Shown: one piece after another, positions 24,859 through 34,528 of the stretch
Numbering within the stretch: the stretch's first letter is position 1
Layout: each line of letters begins with the position of its first letter
The notes under the pieces: generated by a model
Databases searched by the model: none
What the model was told of the DNA's origin: nothing
The model's input: the letters and a program-made list of their open reading frames with translations, nothing else
Position numbers and translations under genes: made by a program
Assembly: GCA_031415055.1 (NCBI GenBank)
Contig: JANOQZ010000003.1
Location: forward strand, 18,057-82,056
Source of the DNA: JANMOK01 sp031415055
Lineage (GTDB): Bacteria; Pseudomonadota; Alphaproteobacteria; Rhodobacterales; Rhodobacteraceae
Reading direction: 5' to 3'
Length of the DNA stretch: 64,000 nucleotides

Positions 24859-27630
24859 ATGTTGACCTTGGGGCCAATTGGGTTTGTCGCGCCTTGGTTG
24901 TTATTGGCGCTGCTTGGTTTGCCGATTTTGTGGTGGCTGCTCAGGGCGATTCCGCCGAGGCCGGTGAAGGTTATCTTTGCCGCCGTCGGCTTGTTGCTGG
25001 GGTTGAAAGACCGCGAGAAAGTGTCGGAAAACACGCCGCTATGGTTGTTGTTGTTACGCGTTGCCGCCATTGCCACCGCGATATTGGCCTTTGCCGGCCC
25101 GGTGTTCAATCCGACAGTACGGATCAGCGGCGAAGGGCCGTTGTTGGTTTTGGTCGATGCCAGTTGGGCGATGGCGGACGATTGGGACAATACCAAAGCC
25201 AACATCAGGGAAATTCTGCAACAGGCGCAACGCGATAGCCGTCCGGTGGCCTTGGTTTCGCTGACAGAACCGTTGCTCGACCAAAGCGCTTTGCCGCTGC
25301 AAGACCCGGCGAAATTGATAGAAGGCCTTCCGGCACTGGTGCCGCAGCCTTGGGCGCCGGATCGACAGGCGGCGATTGATTGGCTGGCACAGATTGACGA
25401 TGCGAGTTTTGAAACCAGTTGGTTCGCGGATGGGTTGAAAACGGCGGATGACAGCGCGCTTTTTACCGCCCTGACTGCGAGGGGTCCGGTGACATTATTT
25501 GCATCCAAGGCGAGCGTTTATGGGCTATCGGGTGCCGAAATCAAAGACAATACTCTGACGGTTCAGGTTTTACGCAGTCAATTGGGCAGCGACTTGCCGC
25601 TAACGATCAACGCTATTGGTGCTGATCTTTCCGGCATCGAAAGATTGTTGGGGCAAACCGAGGTTAGCTTTGCCAGCGACGAGTATCAAAGCGAAGCGCA
25701 ACTGGAAATGCCGGTCGAACTGCGCAATCGGGTCAGTCGTTTGGACATTCAGAGAATATCGTCTGTCGGGGCGGTCGTTTTGCTGGATGACGCGACCAAA
25801 CGGCGAAAGGTCGGACTTTTGGCAGGAGCTGCAGACCAAGAAGAGCAACAATTCAACGCGCCGCTGTTTTATTTGCGCAAGGCACTGGCCCCGACCACCG
25901 AACTGATCGAGGCATCGCTGCAAGACATGCTGCTGGCAGCGCCGGATGTTTTGATCTTGGCGGATATTGGCACATTGACCGAAACCGAACGCAACGGGCT
26001 GACGGACTGGGTCAAGCAAGGTGGACTTTTGCTGCGATTTGCGGGCCCGCGTCTGGCGCAAAGCGGTGCTGGCCAATTGGAAGATGACCCGTTGTTGCCG
26101 GTTCGCTTGCGGGCGGGTGGCCGCAATGCAACCGGCGCAATGACTTGGGGCGACCCGAAAAAACTGCGTGCGTTTACGGAATCCAGCCCGTTTGATGGTT
26201 TGGTTGTGCCTTCAGAAATCTTGGTGTCCCAGCAGGTCATCGCCCAACCCGACGCCGAACTTCCGGCCAAGGTTTTGGCCAGCCTTGAAGACGGCACGCC
26301 CTTGGTAACAGCCAGATCGCTGGAGGAAGGCCGTGTTGTGCTGTTTCATGTAACCGCCAATGCCGAATGGTCCAACTTGCCGCTTTCCGGTCTGTTTGTG
26401 CAGATGTTGCAGCGACTTGCGGTTTCGGCAAGATCGGGTTTTGCCGGGGCCAGCGACCTTGATGGCCAGACTTGGGTGCCGACCAAAGTGTTGAATGGGT
26501 TTGGCCAAGTTGTGGCAACCGATGTCATGGCTGGCGTGCCCGGCGAACGATTGTCGCAGGGCGAGGTCGGACGCGACGCGCCACCGGGTATCTATTTTGC
26601 AGGCGAAAGAAGCGTTGCGATAAACTTGCTGCGACCCGACAGCGTTTTGGCGGCGATGGCACCGCCACCATCGGGAGTCTTCATCGGCGATAGCAGCGGT
26701 ACTGCGGAAAAAGACCTGAAACCTTGGCTGTTATTGGCAGCGCTGGTTGGTTTGATGGCCGATATTCTGGCGACACTTTGGTTGGCCGGGACTTTGCAAA
26801 GAAAACTTGCCGGGCAAGTTGCGATATTGGCCTTGATGGGGTTGCTGAAACCGATGGCCTCGGTCGCATGGGCAGATGACACAGCGGCAATTCTGGCGGC
26901 AAATGAAACGGTCTTGGCCTATGTCAAAACCGGCGATGCCGCAATTGACGAGGTGAGTTATGCCGGACTTTCGGGGTTGACGCGGATATTGGTGGAACGC
27001 ACGGCAATTGAGCCGGTCGAACCCGTGGCAATCGACCTTGAGCAGGACGAACTGGCGTTTTATCCGTTTCTGTATTGGCCAATCAGTGAATTGCAACAAC
27101 AACCGTCAGCAGCCGCCAGTGCGAAACTCAACGAATATCTGCGCACCGGCGGCTTGATCTTTTTTGATACCCGCGACGCAAATCTTGCCACCGGTCTTGG
27201 CACTTCGCCCAATGGGCGGGTATTGCAAAAACTGGTGGCAAACCTTGATATTCCGCCTTTGGAACCGATTCCTGCCGACCATGTGTTGACCCGCACGTTT
27301 TATTTGTTGCAGGAATATCCCGGTCGTTGGAGCGGGGCTGGCGTTTGGGTTGAGGCTGCGGCTAATGCCAAACAATCCGAGGGGATGCCGTTTCGCAACC
27401 TGAACGATGGCGTGTCACCGGTTATAGTTGGTGGCAATGACTGGGCCGCGGCTTGGGCACTGTCAGAATCCGGACAGCCGATGTTTTCGGTTGGGCGTGG
27501 TGTGGGAGGTGAGCGCCAGCGCGAGATTGCTTGGCGTTTTGGCGTCAACATCATCATGTATGTGATGACCGGAAATTATAAATCCGATCAGGTTCATGTG
27601 CCTGCTTTGCTGGAACGGCTGGGCCAATGA
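24859..27630 (+). CDS. BatA/DUF4159 domain membrane protein
   Basis: This 923-residue protein combines an N-terminal BatA-type double membrane anchor (helices near residues 8-28 and 58-80), a VWA-like stretch (LLVLVDASWAMADDWDNT), a glutamine-amidotransferase-like region (DVLILADIGTLTETERNGLTDWVKQGGLLLRF), two further membrane helices around residues 630-680 and a C-terminal DUF4159 domain (FYPFLYWPI, GGLIFFDTRDAN). ATG 24859 follows the DUF58 stop by one base. It is probably a periplasm-facing partner of the MoxR ATPase. The function is unknown, but the architecture is recurrent in alphaproteobacteria. Confidence 0.88.
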   Translation: MLTLGPIGFVAPWLLLALLGLPILWWLLRAIPPRPVKVIFAAVGLLLGLKDREKVSENTPLWLLLLRVAAIATAILAFAGPVFNPTVRISGEGPLLVLVDASWAMADDWDNTKANIREILQQAQRDSRPVALVSLTEPLLDQSALPLQDPAKLIEGLPALVPQPWAPDRQAAIDWLAQIDDASFETSWFADGLKTADDSALFTALTARGPVTLFASKASVYGLSGAEIKDNTLTVQVLRSQLGSDLPLTINAIGADLSGIERLLGQTEVSFASDEYQSEAQLEMPVELRNRVSRLDIQRISSVGAVVLLDDATKRRKVGLLAGAADQEEQQFNAPLFYLRKALAPTTELIEASLQDMLLAAPDVLILADIGTLTETERNGLTDWVKQGGLLLRFAGPRLAQSGAGQLEDDPLLPVRLRAGGRNATGAMTWGDPKKLRAFTESSPFDGLVVPSEILVSQQVIAQPDAELPAKVLASLEDGTPLVTARSLEEGRVVLFHVTANAEWSNLPLSGLFVQMLQRLAVSARSGFAGASDLDGQTWVPTKVLNGFGQVVATDVMAGVPGERLSQGEVGRDAPPGIYFAGERSVAINLLRPDSVLAAMAPPPSGVFIGDSSGTAEKDLKPWLLLAALVGLMADILATLWLAGTLQRKLAGQVAILALMGLLKPMASVAWADDTAAILAANETVLAYVKTGDAAIDEVSYAGLSGLTRILVERTAIEPVEPVAIDLEQDELAFYPFLYWPISELQQQPSAAASAKLNEYLRTGGLIFFDTRDANLATGLGTSPNGRVLQKLVANLDIPPLEPIPADHVLTRTFYLLQEYPGRWSGAGVWVEAAANAKQSEGMPFRNLNDGVSPVIVGGNDWAAAWALSESGQPMFSVGRGVGGERQREIAWRFGVNIIMYVMTGNYKSDQVHVPALLERLGQ

Positions 27631-29732
27631 ACATCGGGACCATCACCTTTTTGCCGATTGTTCCACAGATTGTATTACTGGTGGCGGCGGGCCTCATTTT
27701 GGTCATGGTCGCTTTGGCTTTCTGGCGCGGCTTGTCTGGCTGGCCCTTACGGTGCGCCGCCGGCCTGGCGCTGTTGGCGGCGCTGGCAAACCCGGTGTGG
27801 AAACACGAACAGCGTGATCCATTGTCTGATGTTGCAATCATTGTCGTCGATGAAACGTCGAGCCAGACGATTGCGCCAAGGACAAGCCAGTCAGAGGCGG
27901 CGCTTGAACAACTGACCCAGCAAATGTCTGTGTTGAACCTTGGTCGTGTTGACGTGGCACCATTCGAAACGCGAATTGTGCGGGTTGGCGATGGCATTGG
28001 ACCTGACGCTGATCGAGGCTCGCGCGTTTTATCGGCGTTGCAACAGGCCGCCAGCGAAATTGCCCCCGATCGTTTGGCCGGGGCAATTGTGATTTCCGAT
28101 GGCCAAATCAGCGATGCCGAAGCAGTGGCCGACTTTCCGGCCCCCGTGCATCATCTTTTGACCGGTTTGCCTGACGAGTGGGATCGCCGGACTGTGTTGG
28201 AAACGGCCCCCGCATTCGCCATAGTCGGCGAGCCGGTGGTGGTGAAATTCCGCGTCGAATCCCAAGGGGCGGATGTGATCGAGCCGAATGCCAAAGTTCC
28301 GGTATTCGTCTCGGTCGATGGTGCCGAGCCGATGTCGCTTGATGTTCGTTTGGGCGAAAGCGTCAGCATGCCTTTGGAACTTGCCCATGCCGGTGCAAAC
28401 GTCATTCAGTTGTTGTTGGCGGATACGCCGGGCGAATTGACCGCCGAAAACAATCAGGCCGTAATCGCAGTCAATGGCGTCAGAGACCGGCTGCGCGTCT
28501 TGCTGGTTTCGGGCGAACCCTATGCGGGTGAAAGAACTTGGCGCAATTTGCTGAAAGCAGACTCGGCGGTTGACCTTGTTCATTTCACAATTCTACGTCC
28601 GCCGTCCAAGCAAGACGGGGTGCCGGTATTTGAACTTTCGCTGATTGCATTCCCAACCCGCGAATTATTCATGGACAAGATCAAGGATTTTGACCTGATC
28701 ATATTCGACAAATATCGCAACCGCGATGTTCTGCCCAATCAGTATCTGGAAAACGTGGTGAAGTATGTGCGCGAAGGTGGTGCGTTGTTGGTGACGTCCG
28801 GGCCAGCATTTGCCGGGGTGGAAAGCCTGTATCGATCACCGCTGGGGGAAATCTTGCCTGCGGAGCCAACCGGGCAGGTTCTTGATGGCGGTTATGTGCC
28901 GCGCATATCCGAGCTTGGTCGTCGGCATCCGGTGACACAAAACCTGGAAGAATTCGCGCCGCGCCCGTCATTGGCTGATGGCACGCCGGGTTGGGGTCGA
29001 TGGTTTCGCTTGATCGAGACAGATCCCTTGCGCGGGTTCACTGTCATGACAGGGCCGCAGGATCAGCCATTGCTGGTGTTGGATCGGGTTGGTGAAGGCC
29101 GCGTTGCCCAATTGGGGTCGGACCAAGCCTGGCTGTGGTCGCGTGGCTATGAAGGCGGCGGGCCGCAACTGGAATTGTTGCGACGGTTGGCGCATTGGTT
29201 AATGAAAGAACCGGAGTTGGAAGAGGAAACTCTGGCTGCGGAAGTTGCGGGAAGCGATGTGACGGTTTCGCGCCGGTCGATGGGCGATGGATCGGGCAAC
29301 ATTGATGTCACTTTTCCCGATGGGTCGCTGACAACACTGCCGTTGCAAGAGGTAACTCCGGGCTACTGGTCGGCGCGTTTTTCTGCGGTTTCGAATGGGC
29401 TTTATCGTGTCGCCCAAGGCGACAGAAATTCGGTCGTTGCCGTTGGTCCTGCCGTGCCAATCGAATTCGTCAATGCCATTGCGACGGATATCCTGCTGGC
29501 ACCTTTGGTTAATGCTACGGGAGGGGGCACATTTCGCCTGAGCGACGGTATTCCGGGAATTCGCTTGGTGGGCGAGGGTCGGGTTTCTGCGGGGCGGAAC
29601 TGGCTTGGTCTGGCGCAGCGCAATGCCTATGACGTAACGGGTATCAGTTTGCTGCCACTGGCCCCGGCTTGGTTGATGTTGGCATTGGTTGGGTTGTTTT
29701 CCATCGCCGCCTGGCGCGTTGAGGGGCGCTGA
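27627..29732 (+). CDS. Membrane protein with VWA/amidotransferase-like domain, MoxR module
   Basis: This 701-residue protein starts at ATG 27627, overlapping the previous stop by four bases. Two N-terminal helices (residues 8-28, 38-58), a large extracytoplasmic part beginning AIIVVDETSSQ (VWA-like), a central class-I amidotransferase-like region (DLIIFDKYRNRDVLPNQYLENVVKYVREGGALLVTSGPAFAG) without an evident catalytic Cys, and a C-terminal helix (PAWLMLALVGLFSIAAW) are visible. It closes the MoxR module. The role is unknown; it is likely a scaffold or sensor working with the 923-residue neighbour. Confidence 0.85.
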   Translation: MNIGTITFLPIVPQIVLLVAAGLILVMVALAFWRGLSGWPLRCAAGLALLAALANPVWKHEQRDPLSDVAIIVVDETSSQTIAPRTSQSEAALEQLTQQMSVLNLGRVDVAPFETRIVRVGDGIGPDADRGSRVLSALQQAASEIAPDRLAGAIVISDGQISDAEAVADFPAPVHHLLTGLPDEWDRRTVLETAPAFAIVGEPVVVKFRVESQGADVIEPNAKVPVFVSVDGAEPMSLDVRLGESVSMPLELAHAGANVIQLLLADTPGELTAENNQAVIAVNGVRDRLRVLLVSGEPYAGERTWRNLLKADSAVDLVHFTILRPPSKQDGVPVFELSLIAFPTRELFMDKIKDFDLIIFDKYRNRDVLPNQYLENVVKYVREGGALLVTSGPAFAGVESLYRSPLGEILPAEPTGQVLDGGYVPRISELGRRHPVTQNLEEFAPRPSLADGTPGWGRWFRLIETDPLRGFTVMTGPQDQPLLVLDRVGEGRVAQLGSDQAWLWSRGYEGGGPQLELLRRLAHWLMKEPELEEETLAAEVAGSDVTVSRRSMGDGSGNIDVTFPDGSLTTLPLQEVTPGYWSARFSAVSNGLYRVAQGDRNSVVAVGPAVPIEFVNAIATDILLAPLVNATGGGTFRLSDGIPGIRLVGEGRVSAGRNWLGLAQRNAYDVTGISLLPLAPAWLMLALVGLFSIAAWRVEGR

Positions 29733-29735
29733 AGC

Positions 29736-31172
29736 ATGCAAATGCCAGTTCCAAACCCGTCGGTCCTTGCCCGCAAAGACGCGATAGTTGCGAACATTCG
29801 CGCGGCTTTGACTTTTGGCAGTATCATTTCTGACGCCAAAGAAACCCGTGCTTACGAATGTGACGCTTATACGGCCTATTCCTGCGCGCCTTTGGCGGTT
29901 GCCTTGGCGACCAGCACGGCGGAAGTGGCGGCGGTTCTGAAGATTTGCCACGAAATGCACGTGCCGGTGGTGCCGCGCGGATCTGGAACCTCGTTGTCGG
30001 GTGGCGCCTTGCCAACCGCCGATTGCGTGGTGTTGGGCACATCGCGGATGAGCGAAATCCTTGAAATCGATACCGCGAACCGCTGCATTCGGGTGCAAGC
30101 TGGCCGCACCAATCTGTCGGTCTCCACCGCGATTGAACCGTTTGGTTTCTTTTATGCGCCCGATCCTTCCAGCCAATTGGCCTGCGCCATTGGCGGCAAT
30201 GTGGCGATGAATTCCGGCGGGGCACATTGCCTGAAATACGGGGTAACGACCAACAACTTGTTGGCGGTAACGCTGGTTACCATGACGGGCGAGATCGTCG
30301 AGATTGGTGGTCTGAACGCGGAATCTGGCGGCTTGGATTTGTTGGGCATCATCTGTGGATCGGAAGGCCAGCTTGGCATCGTCACCGAAGCGACTTTGCG
30401 AATCTTGCCCAAACCAGAAGGCGCAAGGCCGATATTGTTGGGGTTTGCGACCAGCGAGGCCGCAGGCGAATGCGTCGCCGCCATCATCCGTTCCGGCGTT
30501 TTACCCGTTGCAATTGAATTCATGGACCGCATGGTTATCCGCGCCACCGACGAATTTTCCGGCGCGGGCTATCCCGATGTCGAGGCGATGCTGATTGTCG
30601 AAGTCGAAGGGTCAAATGAGGAAATCGACTTTCAGTTGGGCAAGATATTGGCCATCGCCAAAGCGCATCACCCCGAAACGATATTGCAAAGCCGCTCGCC
30701 CGAGGAATCGGCGAAAATCTGGCTGGGACGCAAGGCGGCCTTCGGGGCGATGGGAAGATTGGGCGACTATATTTGTCTAGACGGGGTGATACCGGTCAGT
30801 GAACTGGCCAGCGTTTTGCGGCAAATTCACGACTTGACCATCAAATATGATTTGAAAGTTGGCAACGTGTTCCACGCCGGCGACGGCAATCTTCATCCGT
30901 TGATATTGTTTGATGCCAATAAAGCTGGTGACTTGGAGCGGGCGGAGCAGTTGGGCGAAGAAATCCTGCGGCTGTGCGTGGCAGCCGGGGGTTGTTTGAC
31001 CGGCGAGCACGGCGTTGGTGTGGAAAAGCGCGACCTCATGCATGTGCAGTTCAATGCACAGGATTTGGAGGCGCAAATGGCGGTGAAGGACGTGTTTGAT
31101 CCGCTTTGGTTGCTCAACCCGACCAAGGTCTTTCCGCTTGATGCCAGCCAGACCCGGCGGAGCGTGGCTTGA
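29736..31172 (+). CDS. glcD: Glycolate oxidase subunit GlcD (FAD-linked)
   Basis: This 478-residue flavoprotein subunit oxidises glycolate to glyoxylate. The PCMH-type FAD-binding domain shows VPVVPRGSGTSLSGGALP and GGNVAMNSGGAHCLKYGVTTNN, followed by the FAD-oxidase C-terminal domain with GNVFHAGDGNLHPLILFD and a closing GGCLTGEHGVGVEKR. ATG 29736 is used. Its stop overlaps the glcE start (TTGA), and glcF follows, giving the complete three-subunit oxidase. Confidence 0.97.
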   Translation: MQMPVPNPSVLARKDAIVANIRAALTFGSIISDAKETRAYECDAYTAYSCAPLAVALATSTAEVAAVLKICHEMHVPVVPRGSGTSLSGGALPTADCVVLGTSRMSEILEIDTANRCIRVQAGRTNLSVSTAIEPFGFFYAPDPSSQLACAIGGNVAMNSGGAHCLKYGVTTNNLLAVTLVTMTGEIVEIGGLNAESGGLDLLGIICGSEGQLGIVTEATLRILPKPEGARPILLGFATSEAAGECVAAIIRSGVLPVAIEFMDRMVIRATDEFSGAGYPDVEAMLIVEVEGSNEEIDFQLGKILAIAKAHHPETILQSRSPEESAKIWLGRKAAFGAMGRLGDYICLDGVIPVSELASVLRQIHDLTIKYDLKVGNVFHAGDGNLHPLILFDANKAGDLERAEQLGEEILRLCVAAGGCLTGEHGVGVEKRDLMHVQFNAQDLEAQMAVKDVFDPLWLLNPTKVFPLDASQTRRSVA

Positions 31173-32347
31173 TTTTTCAGCCAAAGTCGGAGGGCGACGT
31201 CAGCGAAATGCTGGCAAAAAATCGCGAGAAACTGCGCGTTATCGGTGGGGCAAGCAAAGTCCAAACATGGCGGGCCGAGCCAACACACACACTGCAATTG
31301 AACGCTCTGTCCGGCGTGACACTTTATGAACCGGGCGCTTTGACGTTGGTCGCAAAGGCTGGAACTAAAATCTCCGAAATTACCGAGTTATTGGCAGGTG
31401 AAGGCCAATATTTGCCCTTTGAACCCCCGAACTTCGCGGGGTTGTTGGGGTCTTCGGGCAGCCCAACAATCGGCGGCACTGCATCTGCCAATGCGTCCGG
31501 CCCAAGGCGCGTCCAGTCGGGCGCATGCCGGGATTCGATGATCGGCATTCGGTTTGTCGATGGCATTGGAACAGTCGTCAAAAACGGTGGTCGGGTGATG
31601 AAAAACGTGACCGGGCTTGATCTGGTCAAACTGTTGGCGGGTAGTTTTGGAACTTTGGGCGTGTTGACCGAAGTCGCCTTCAAAGTGCTGCCAAGGCCGG
31701 AAACCTCGGCAAATTTGATTTTGCATGGATGTAGCGATGACCGGGCAATTCAAGTAATGGCCAAGGCTCTGGGTTCGCCCTTTGGGGTAAGCGGGGCGGC
31801 GCACTTGCCGTCGCGCCAGCAAACGGTGTTGCGCGTCGAAGGGTTTGCGGAATCCGTTACCAGCCGAATTGTAAAATTGCAGGCTGTTCTTGGGCCGACT
31901 ATTGACTGCGAAATTGACGACGATCCCAATAGAGTCGCCCGCCTTTGGCGCGACATCGCTGACGTGGCACTGTTTGTGGATATACCGGGGTCAGTGTGGC
32001 GTGTTTCGCTCAAACCCAGCGCTGCTCCGGTGTTTGTGCAATCCATGCGGCAATCTGCGATAGAGCTTGATGTCGTGTATGATTGGGGCGGTGGTTTGGT
32101 TTGGATGAACGTCGGCGCAGCTAACAACGCCGCAACGCACAGCGTTAAAATGGCGCTGGCCAAGGCCGGTGGCGGCAATGCAACGCTGGTTCGCGCAAGC
32201 TCGGATATACGTGCATCGACCCAACCCGTTTTTCAGCCTGTCGACGGCGTTGTGGCAAATATCGAAGCTGGTCTAAGGCTCAAGTTTGACCCGCATGGAG
32301 TCTTTATCAGCGACCGCCAGTGCTTTAGCAGCCAAAGTAACGGCTGA
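31169..32347 (+). CDS. glcE: Glycolate oxidase FAD-binding subunit GlcE
   Basis: This 392-residue second FAD-binding subunit starts at TTG 31169, overlapping glcD by four bases. The FAD-binding half contains LRVIGGASKVQTW, TLVAKAGTKISEI and SPTIGGTASANASGPRRVQSGACRDSMIGI, and the second half is a shorter cap domain with RVMKNVTGLDLVKLLAGSFGTLGVLTE earlier. It forms the membrane-associated glycolate oxidase with GlcD and GlcF. The stop is seven bases before the glcF start. Confidence 0.96.
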   Translation: MIFQPKSEGDVSEMLAKNREKLRVIGGASKVQTWRAEPTHTLQLNALSGVTLYEPGALTLVAKAGTKISEITELLAGEGQYLPFEPPNFAGLLGSSGSPTIGGTASANASGPRRVQSGACRDSMIGIRFVDGIGTVVKNGGRVMKNVTGLDLVKLLAGSFGTLGVLTEVAFKVLPRPETSANLILHGCSDDRAIQVMAKALGSPFGVSGAAHLPSRQQTVLRVEGFAESVTSRIVKLQAVLGPTIDCEIDDDPNRVARLWRDIADVALFVDIPGSVWRVSLKPSAAPVFVQSMRQSAIELDVVYDWGGGLVWMNVGAANNAATHSVKMALAKAGGGNATLVRASSDIRASTQPVFQPVDGVVANIEAGLRLKFDPHGVFISDRQCFSSQSNG

Positions 32348-32354
32348 GGGTCGA

Positions 32355-33653
32355 ATGAAAACAAATTTCACGCCCGAACAACTGACGCGACCACAGATAA
32401 AGCTGGTGAATCCAATTTTGCGGTCGTGCGTGCATTGCGGGTTTTGCACCGCGACCTGCCCGACCTATCAAGTGTTGGGCGACGAGCTCGATTCGCCGCG
32501 CGGTCGGATTTATCTGATCAAAGACATGCTGGAAAATGATCGTCCGGCAGATGAAAAGACCGTCACCCATATCGATCGGTGCCTGTCGTGCCTTGCCTGC
32601 GTGACCACCTGCCCTTCGGGGGTCGACTACATGCATCTGATCGACACCGCCCGCGAGCATATCGAAAATACCTATCGCCGACCATTTTTCGACCGGATCT
32701 TGCGGACTATTTTAGCCAAAATCTTGCCCTATCCGCAGCGGTTTCGATTGGCCTTGGGCGCAGCGCGATTGTTCAAACCGTTGTCACCCATCTTGCCGCG
32801 AAAACTTCGGCCCTTCGTCGATTTTGCTCCAAAGGCCCTGCCGTCGCTTCAAGTTACCAACGTTGCGTTGCTTGATGGTAGCCGTCCTAGAAAGCGCGTC
32901 GCCATTCTGCGCGGCTGTGTGCAAAGCGTGCTTGACCCCGGAATTTCCGCTGCCGCTGTTCGGTTACTGACGCGGCATGGCTGCGAGGTTGTCGAGGTCA
33001 ACGGCATCGGCTGTTGCGGTGCATTGACCCACCACATGGGGAAGACGGGCGAAAGCCACAAAGCCGCGTTGGCAAATATTGAAGCCTGGAGCGCGGAAAT
33101 TGCCGACAAAGGGCTGGATGCCATCATCATTACGACCTCGGGTTGCGGCACGACCGTCAAGGACTACGGGCATATTTTCCGCGACCATACGTCTGCACAA
33201 TCGGCAAAAGTAATTTCAAGTCTGGCGAAAGATATTTCAGAATTTGCCGTTGAACTTGGTATCCAACCCGTTGCGATGCCCAAATTGCGCGTCGCTTATC
33301 ATGCTGCGTGTTCGCTGCAGCACGGCCAACAAATCCGCCAAGCGCCAAAAGACCTGTTGAAACAGGTCGGCTTCACCGTGGTTGAGCCGCTGGATTCGCA
33401 TCTGTGCTGCGGTTCGGCGGGAACATACAATCTGTTGCAGCCAGAAATTTCGGGTGAACTGCGCAATCGCAAAGTGAGCAGCCTTGAGGCGCTTGCGCCG
33501 CAAGTCATTGCCGCTGGTAACTTGGGCTGCATAGTGCAAATCGCCAGCGGCACAGGCATTCCAATCGTGCATACAGTGGAACTGCTCGATTGGGCCACGG
33601 GTGGTCCGGTGCCGCCAAAACTGGCCCATCTTGCCTTAGAAGCGCCCGAATGA
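32355..33653 (+). CDS. glcF: Glycolate oxidase iron-sulfur subunit GlcF
   Basis: This 432-residue subunit passes electrons from the flavin subunits to the quinone pool. Two 4Fe-4S cluster motifs are visible, CVHCGFCTATCP and CLSCLACVTTCP, followed by two CCG-type cysteine domains (GIGCCGALTHHMG and DSHLCCGSAGTYN). ATG 32355 with GAGGG at 32345-32349 is the correct start; an open frame from 32286 would overlap glcE. It is last in glcDEF. No glcC-type regulator or malate synthase is nearby. Confidence 0.97.
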   Translation: MKTNFTPEQLTRPQIKLVNPILRSCVHCGFCTATCPTYQVLGDELDSPRGRIYLIKDMLENDRPADEKTVTHIDRCLSCLACVTTCPSGVDYMHLIDTAREHIENTYRRPFFDRILRTILAKILPYPQRFRLALGAARLFKPLSPILPRKLRPFVDFAPKALPSLQVTNVALLDGSRPRKRVAILRGCVQSVLDPGISAAAVRLLTRHGCEVVEVNGIGCCGALTHHMGKTGESHKAALANIEAWSAEIADKGLDAIIITTSGCGTTVKDYGHIFRDHTSAQSAKVISSLAKDISEFAVELGIQPVAMPKLRVAYHAACSLQHGQQIRQAPKDLLKQVGFTVVEPLDSHLCCGSAGTYNLLQPEISGELRNRKVSSLEALAPQVIAAGNLGCIVQIASGTGIPIVHTVELLDWATGGPVPPKLAHLALEAPE

Positions 33654-33672
33654 CCCAGCACTGCTGATCGCC

Positions 33673-34485
33673 ATGAAATATATCCTCTGTCTTGTATTGT
33701 GCCTGATCTGCCCAGCCGTTGCTCTGGCGCAAGAATCGCCCTTGCGATTGCTCGACCGTGCCGACGAGGCGCGGCTATGGTCGGCAGTTGGTCGCGTCAA
33801 TATTGGCCGGGGCAGTTTTTGCACCGGGGCCTTGATCGAGCCGCAATTGGTTTTGACCGCCGCGCATTGTTTCTTTGACCGCAATTCCGGCGAGCGGGTG
33901 GCGACGTCAACTGTGCGCTTTGTCGCCGGGTGGAGCGGTGGAGTCGCCCAAGCCGTGCGTTCGGCGCGGCGCGTTTTGGTTGACCCGGCCTATCAATTTT
34001 CCAGCGATAATACTTCGGCACGTATCTCGCATGACTTGGCCTTGATCGAATTGGACCAGCCGATTACCAGCAATATCCACCCGTTTGATCGCTATTATTC
34101 GCCGCAAAACGGGGACACGGTTTCGGTGGTTTCCTATGCACAAGACCGTTCGGAAATACCCTCGATCCAGGATTCCTGTTCCATCATCAACAAAGACGCT
34201 GATGTTCTGGCTTTGACCTGTTCGGTCAATTTTGGCGCATCGGGTGCGCCAATTTTTTTCATGGCTGACGCACGGCCAAAGATTGCATCGGTGGTGTCGG
34301 CCATGGCCGACGTTGATGGCGAACGCATTGCTTTCGCTGTTGCCTTGGACGGAACTTTGGATGCCCTGATTGCCCAATTGAAGCAAACTAACCCGGCCTT
34401 TGTTTCGCGCAAGCCAGGTGTCTCGCTGGCCGAACAACTTGGCCGAACCGTCGCTTCCAGCCCGTTTACCAAAGTGATCGAGTGA
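33673..34485 (+). CDS. Trypsin-like serine protease, exported
   Basis: This 270-residue S1-fold protease has a signal peptide (MKYILCLVLCLICPAVALA). The catalytic triad is recognisable: His in LVLTAAHCFF, Asp in SHDLALIELDQP and Ser in FGASGAP, where the usual GDSGGP is altered at the Asp and second Gly. The loss of that Asp suggests altered or weak activity. It is probably periplasmic. It follows glcF by 19 bases and is followed by the Hsp20 gene with its own promoter, which begins directly after this stop codon. Confidence 0.87.
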   Translation: MKYILCLVLCLICPAVALAQESPLRLLDRADEARLWSAVGRVNIGRGSFCTGALIEPQLVLTAAHCFFDRNSGERVATSTVRFVAGWSGGVAQAVRSARRVLVDPAYQFSSDNTSARISHDLALIELDQPITSNIHPFDRYYSPQNGDTVSVVSYAQDRSEIPSIQDSCSIINKDADVLALTCSVNFGASGAPIFFMADARPKIASVVSAMADVDGERIAFAVALDGTLDALIAQLKQTNPAFVSRKPGVSLAEQLGRTVASSPFTKVIE

Positions 34486-34494
34486 TCTTCCGGT

Positions 34495-34522
34495 CTTGAA
34501 ACGGCATCCTGCAATACTAAAT
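34495..34522 (+). promoter_or_regulatory. Candidate RpoH (sigma-32) promoter of hsp20
   Basis: CTTGAA at 34495-34500 is the heat-shock -35 consensus, and CTAAAT at 34517-34522 with a 16-bp spacer is an acceptable -10 for alphaproteobacterial RpoH. It lies about 100 bp upstream of the Hsp20 start, immediately after the protease stop. Transcription would begin near 34529. This is a motif-based prediction only. Confidence 0.55.
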
Positions 34523-34528
34523 GAATGG

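Noticed and set aside
22930..29732. MoxR/VWA cluster as an anti-phage ternary system
   Set aside because: The gene order and domains match the common chromosomal MoxR-DUF58-BatA-DUF4159 set between housekeeping genes; no effector or phosphatase/kinase partner is present.
29199..30227. Minus-strand open frame of 342 codons across the end of the MoxR module and glcD
   Set aside because: Spans two genes with strong homology on the plus strand; composition is typical of a shadow frame.
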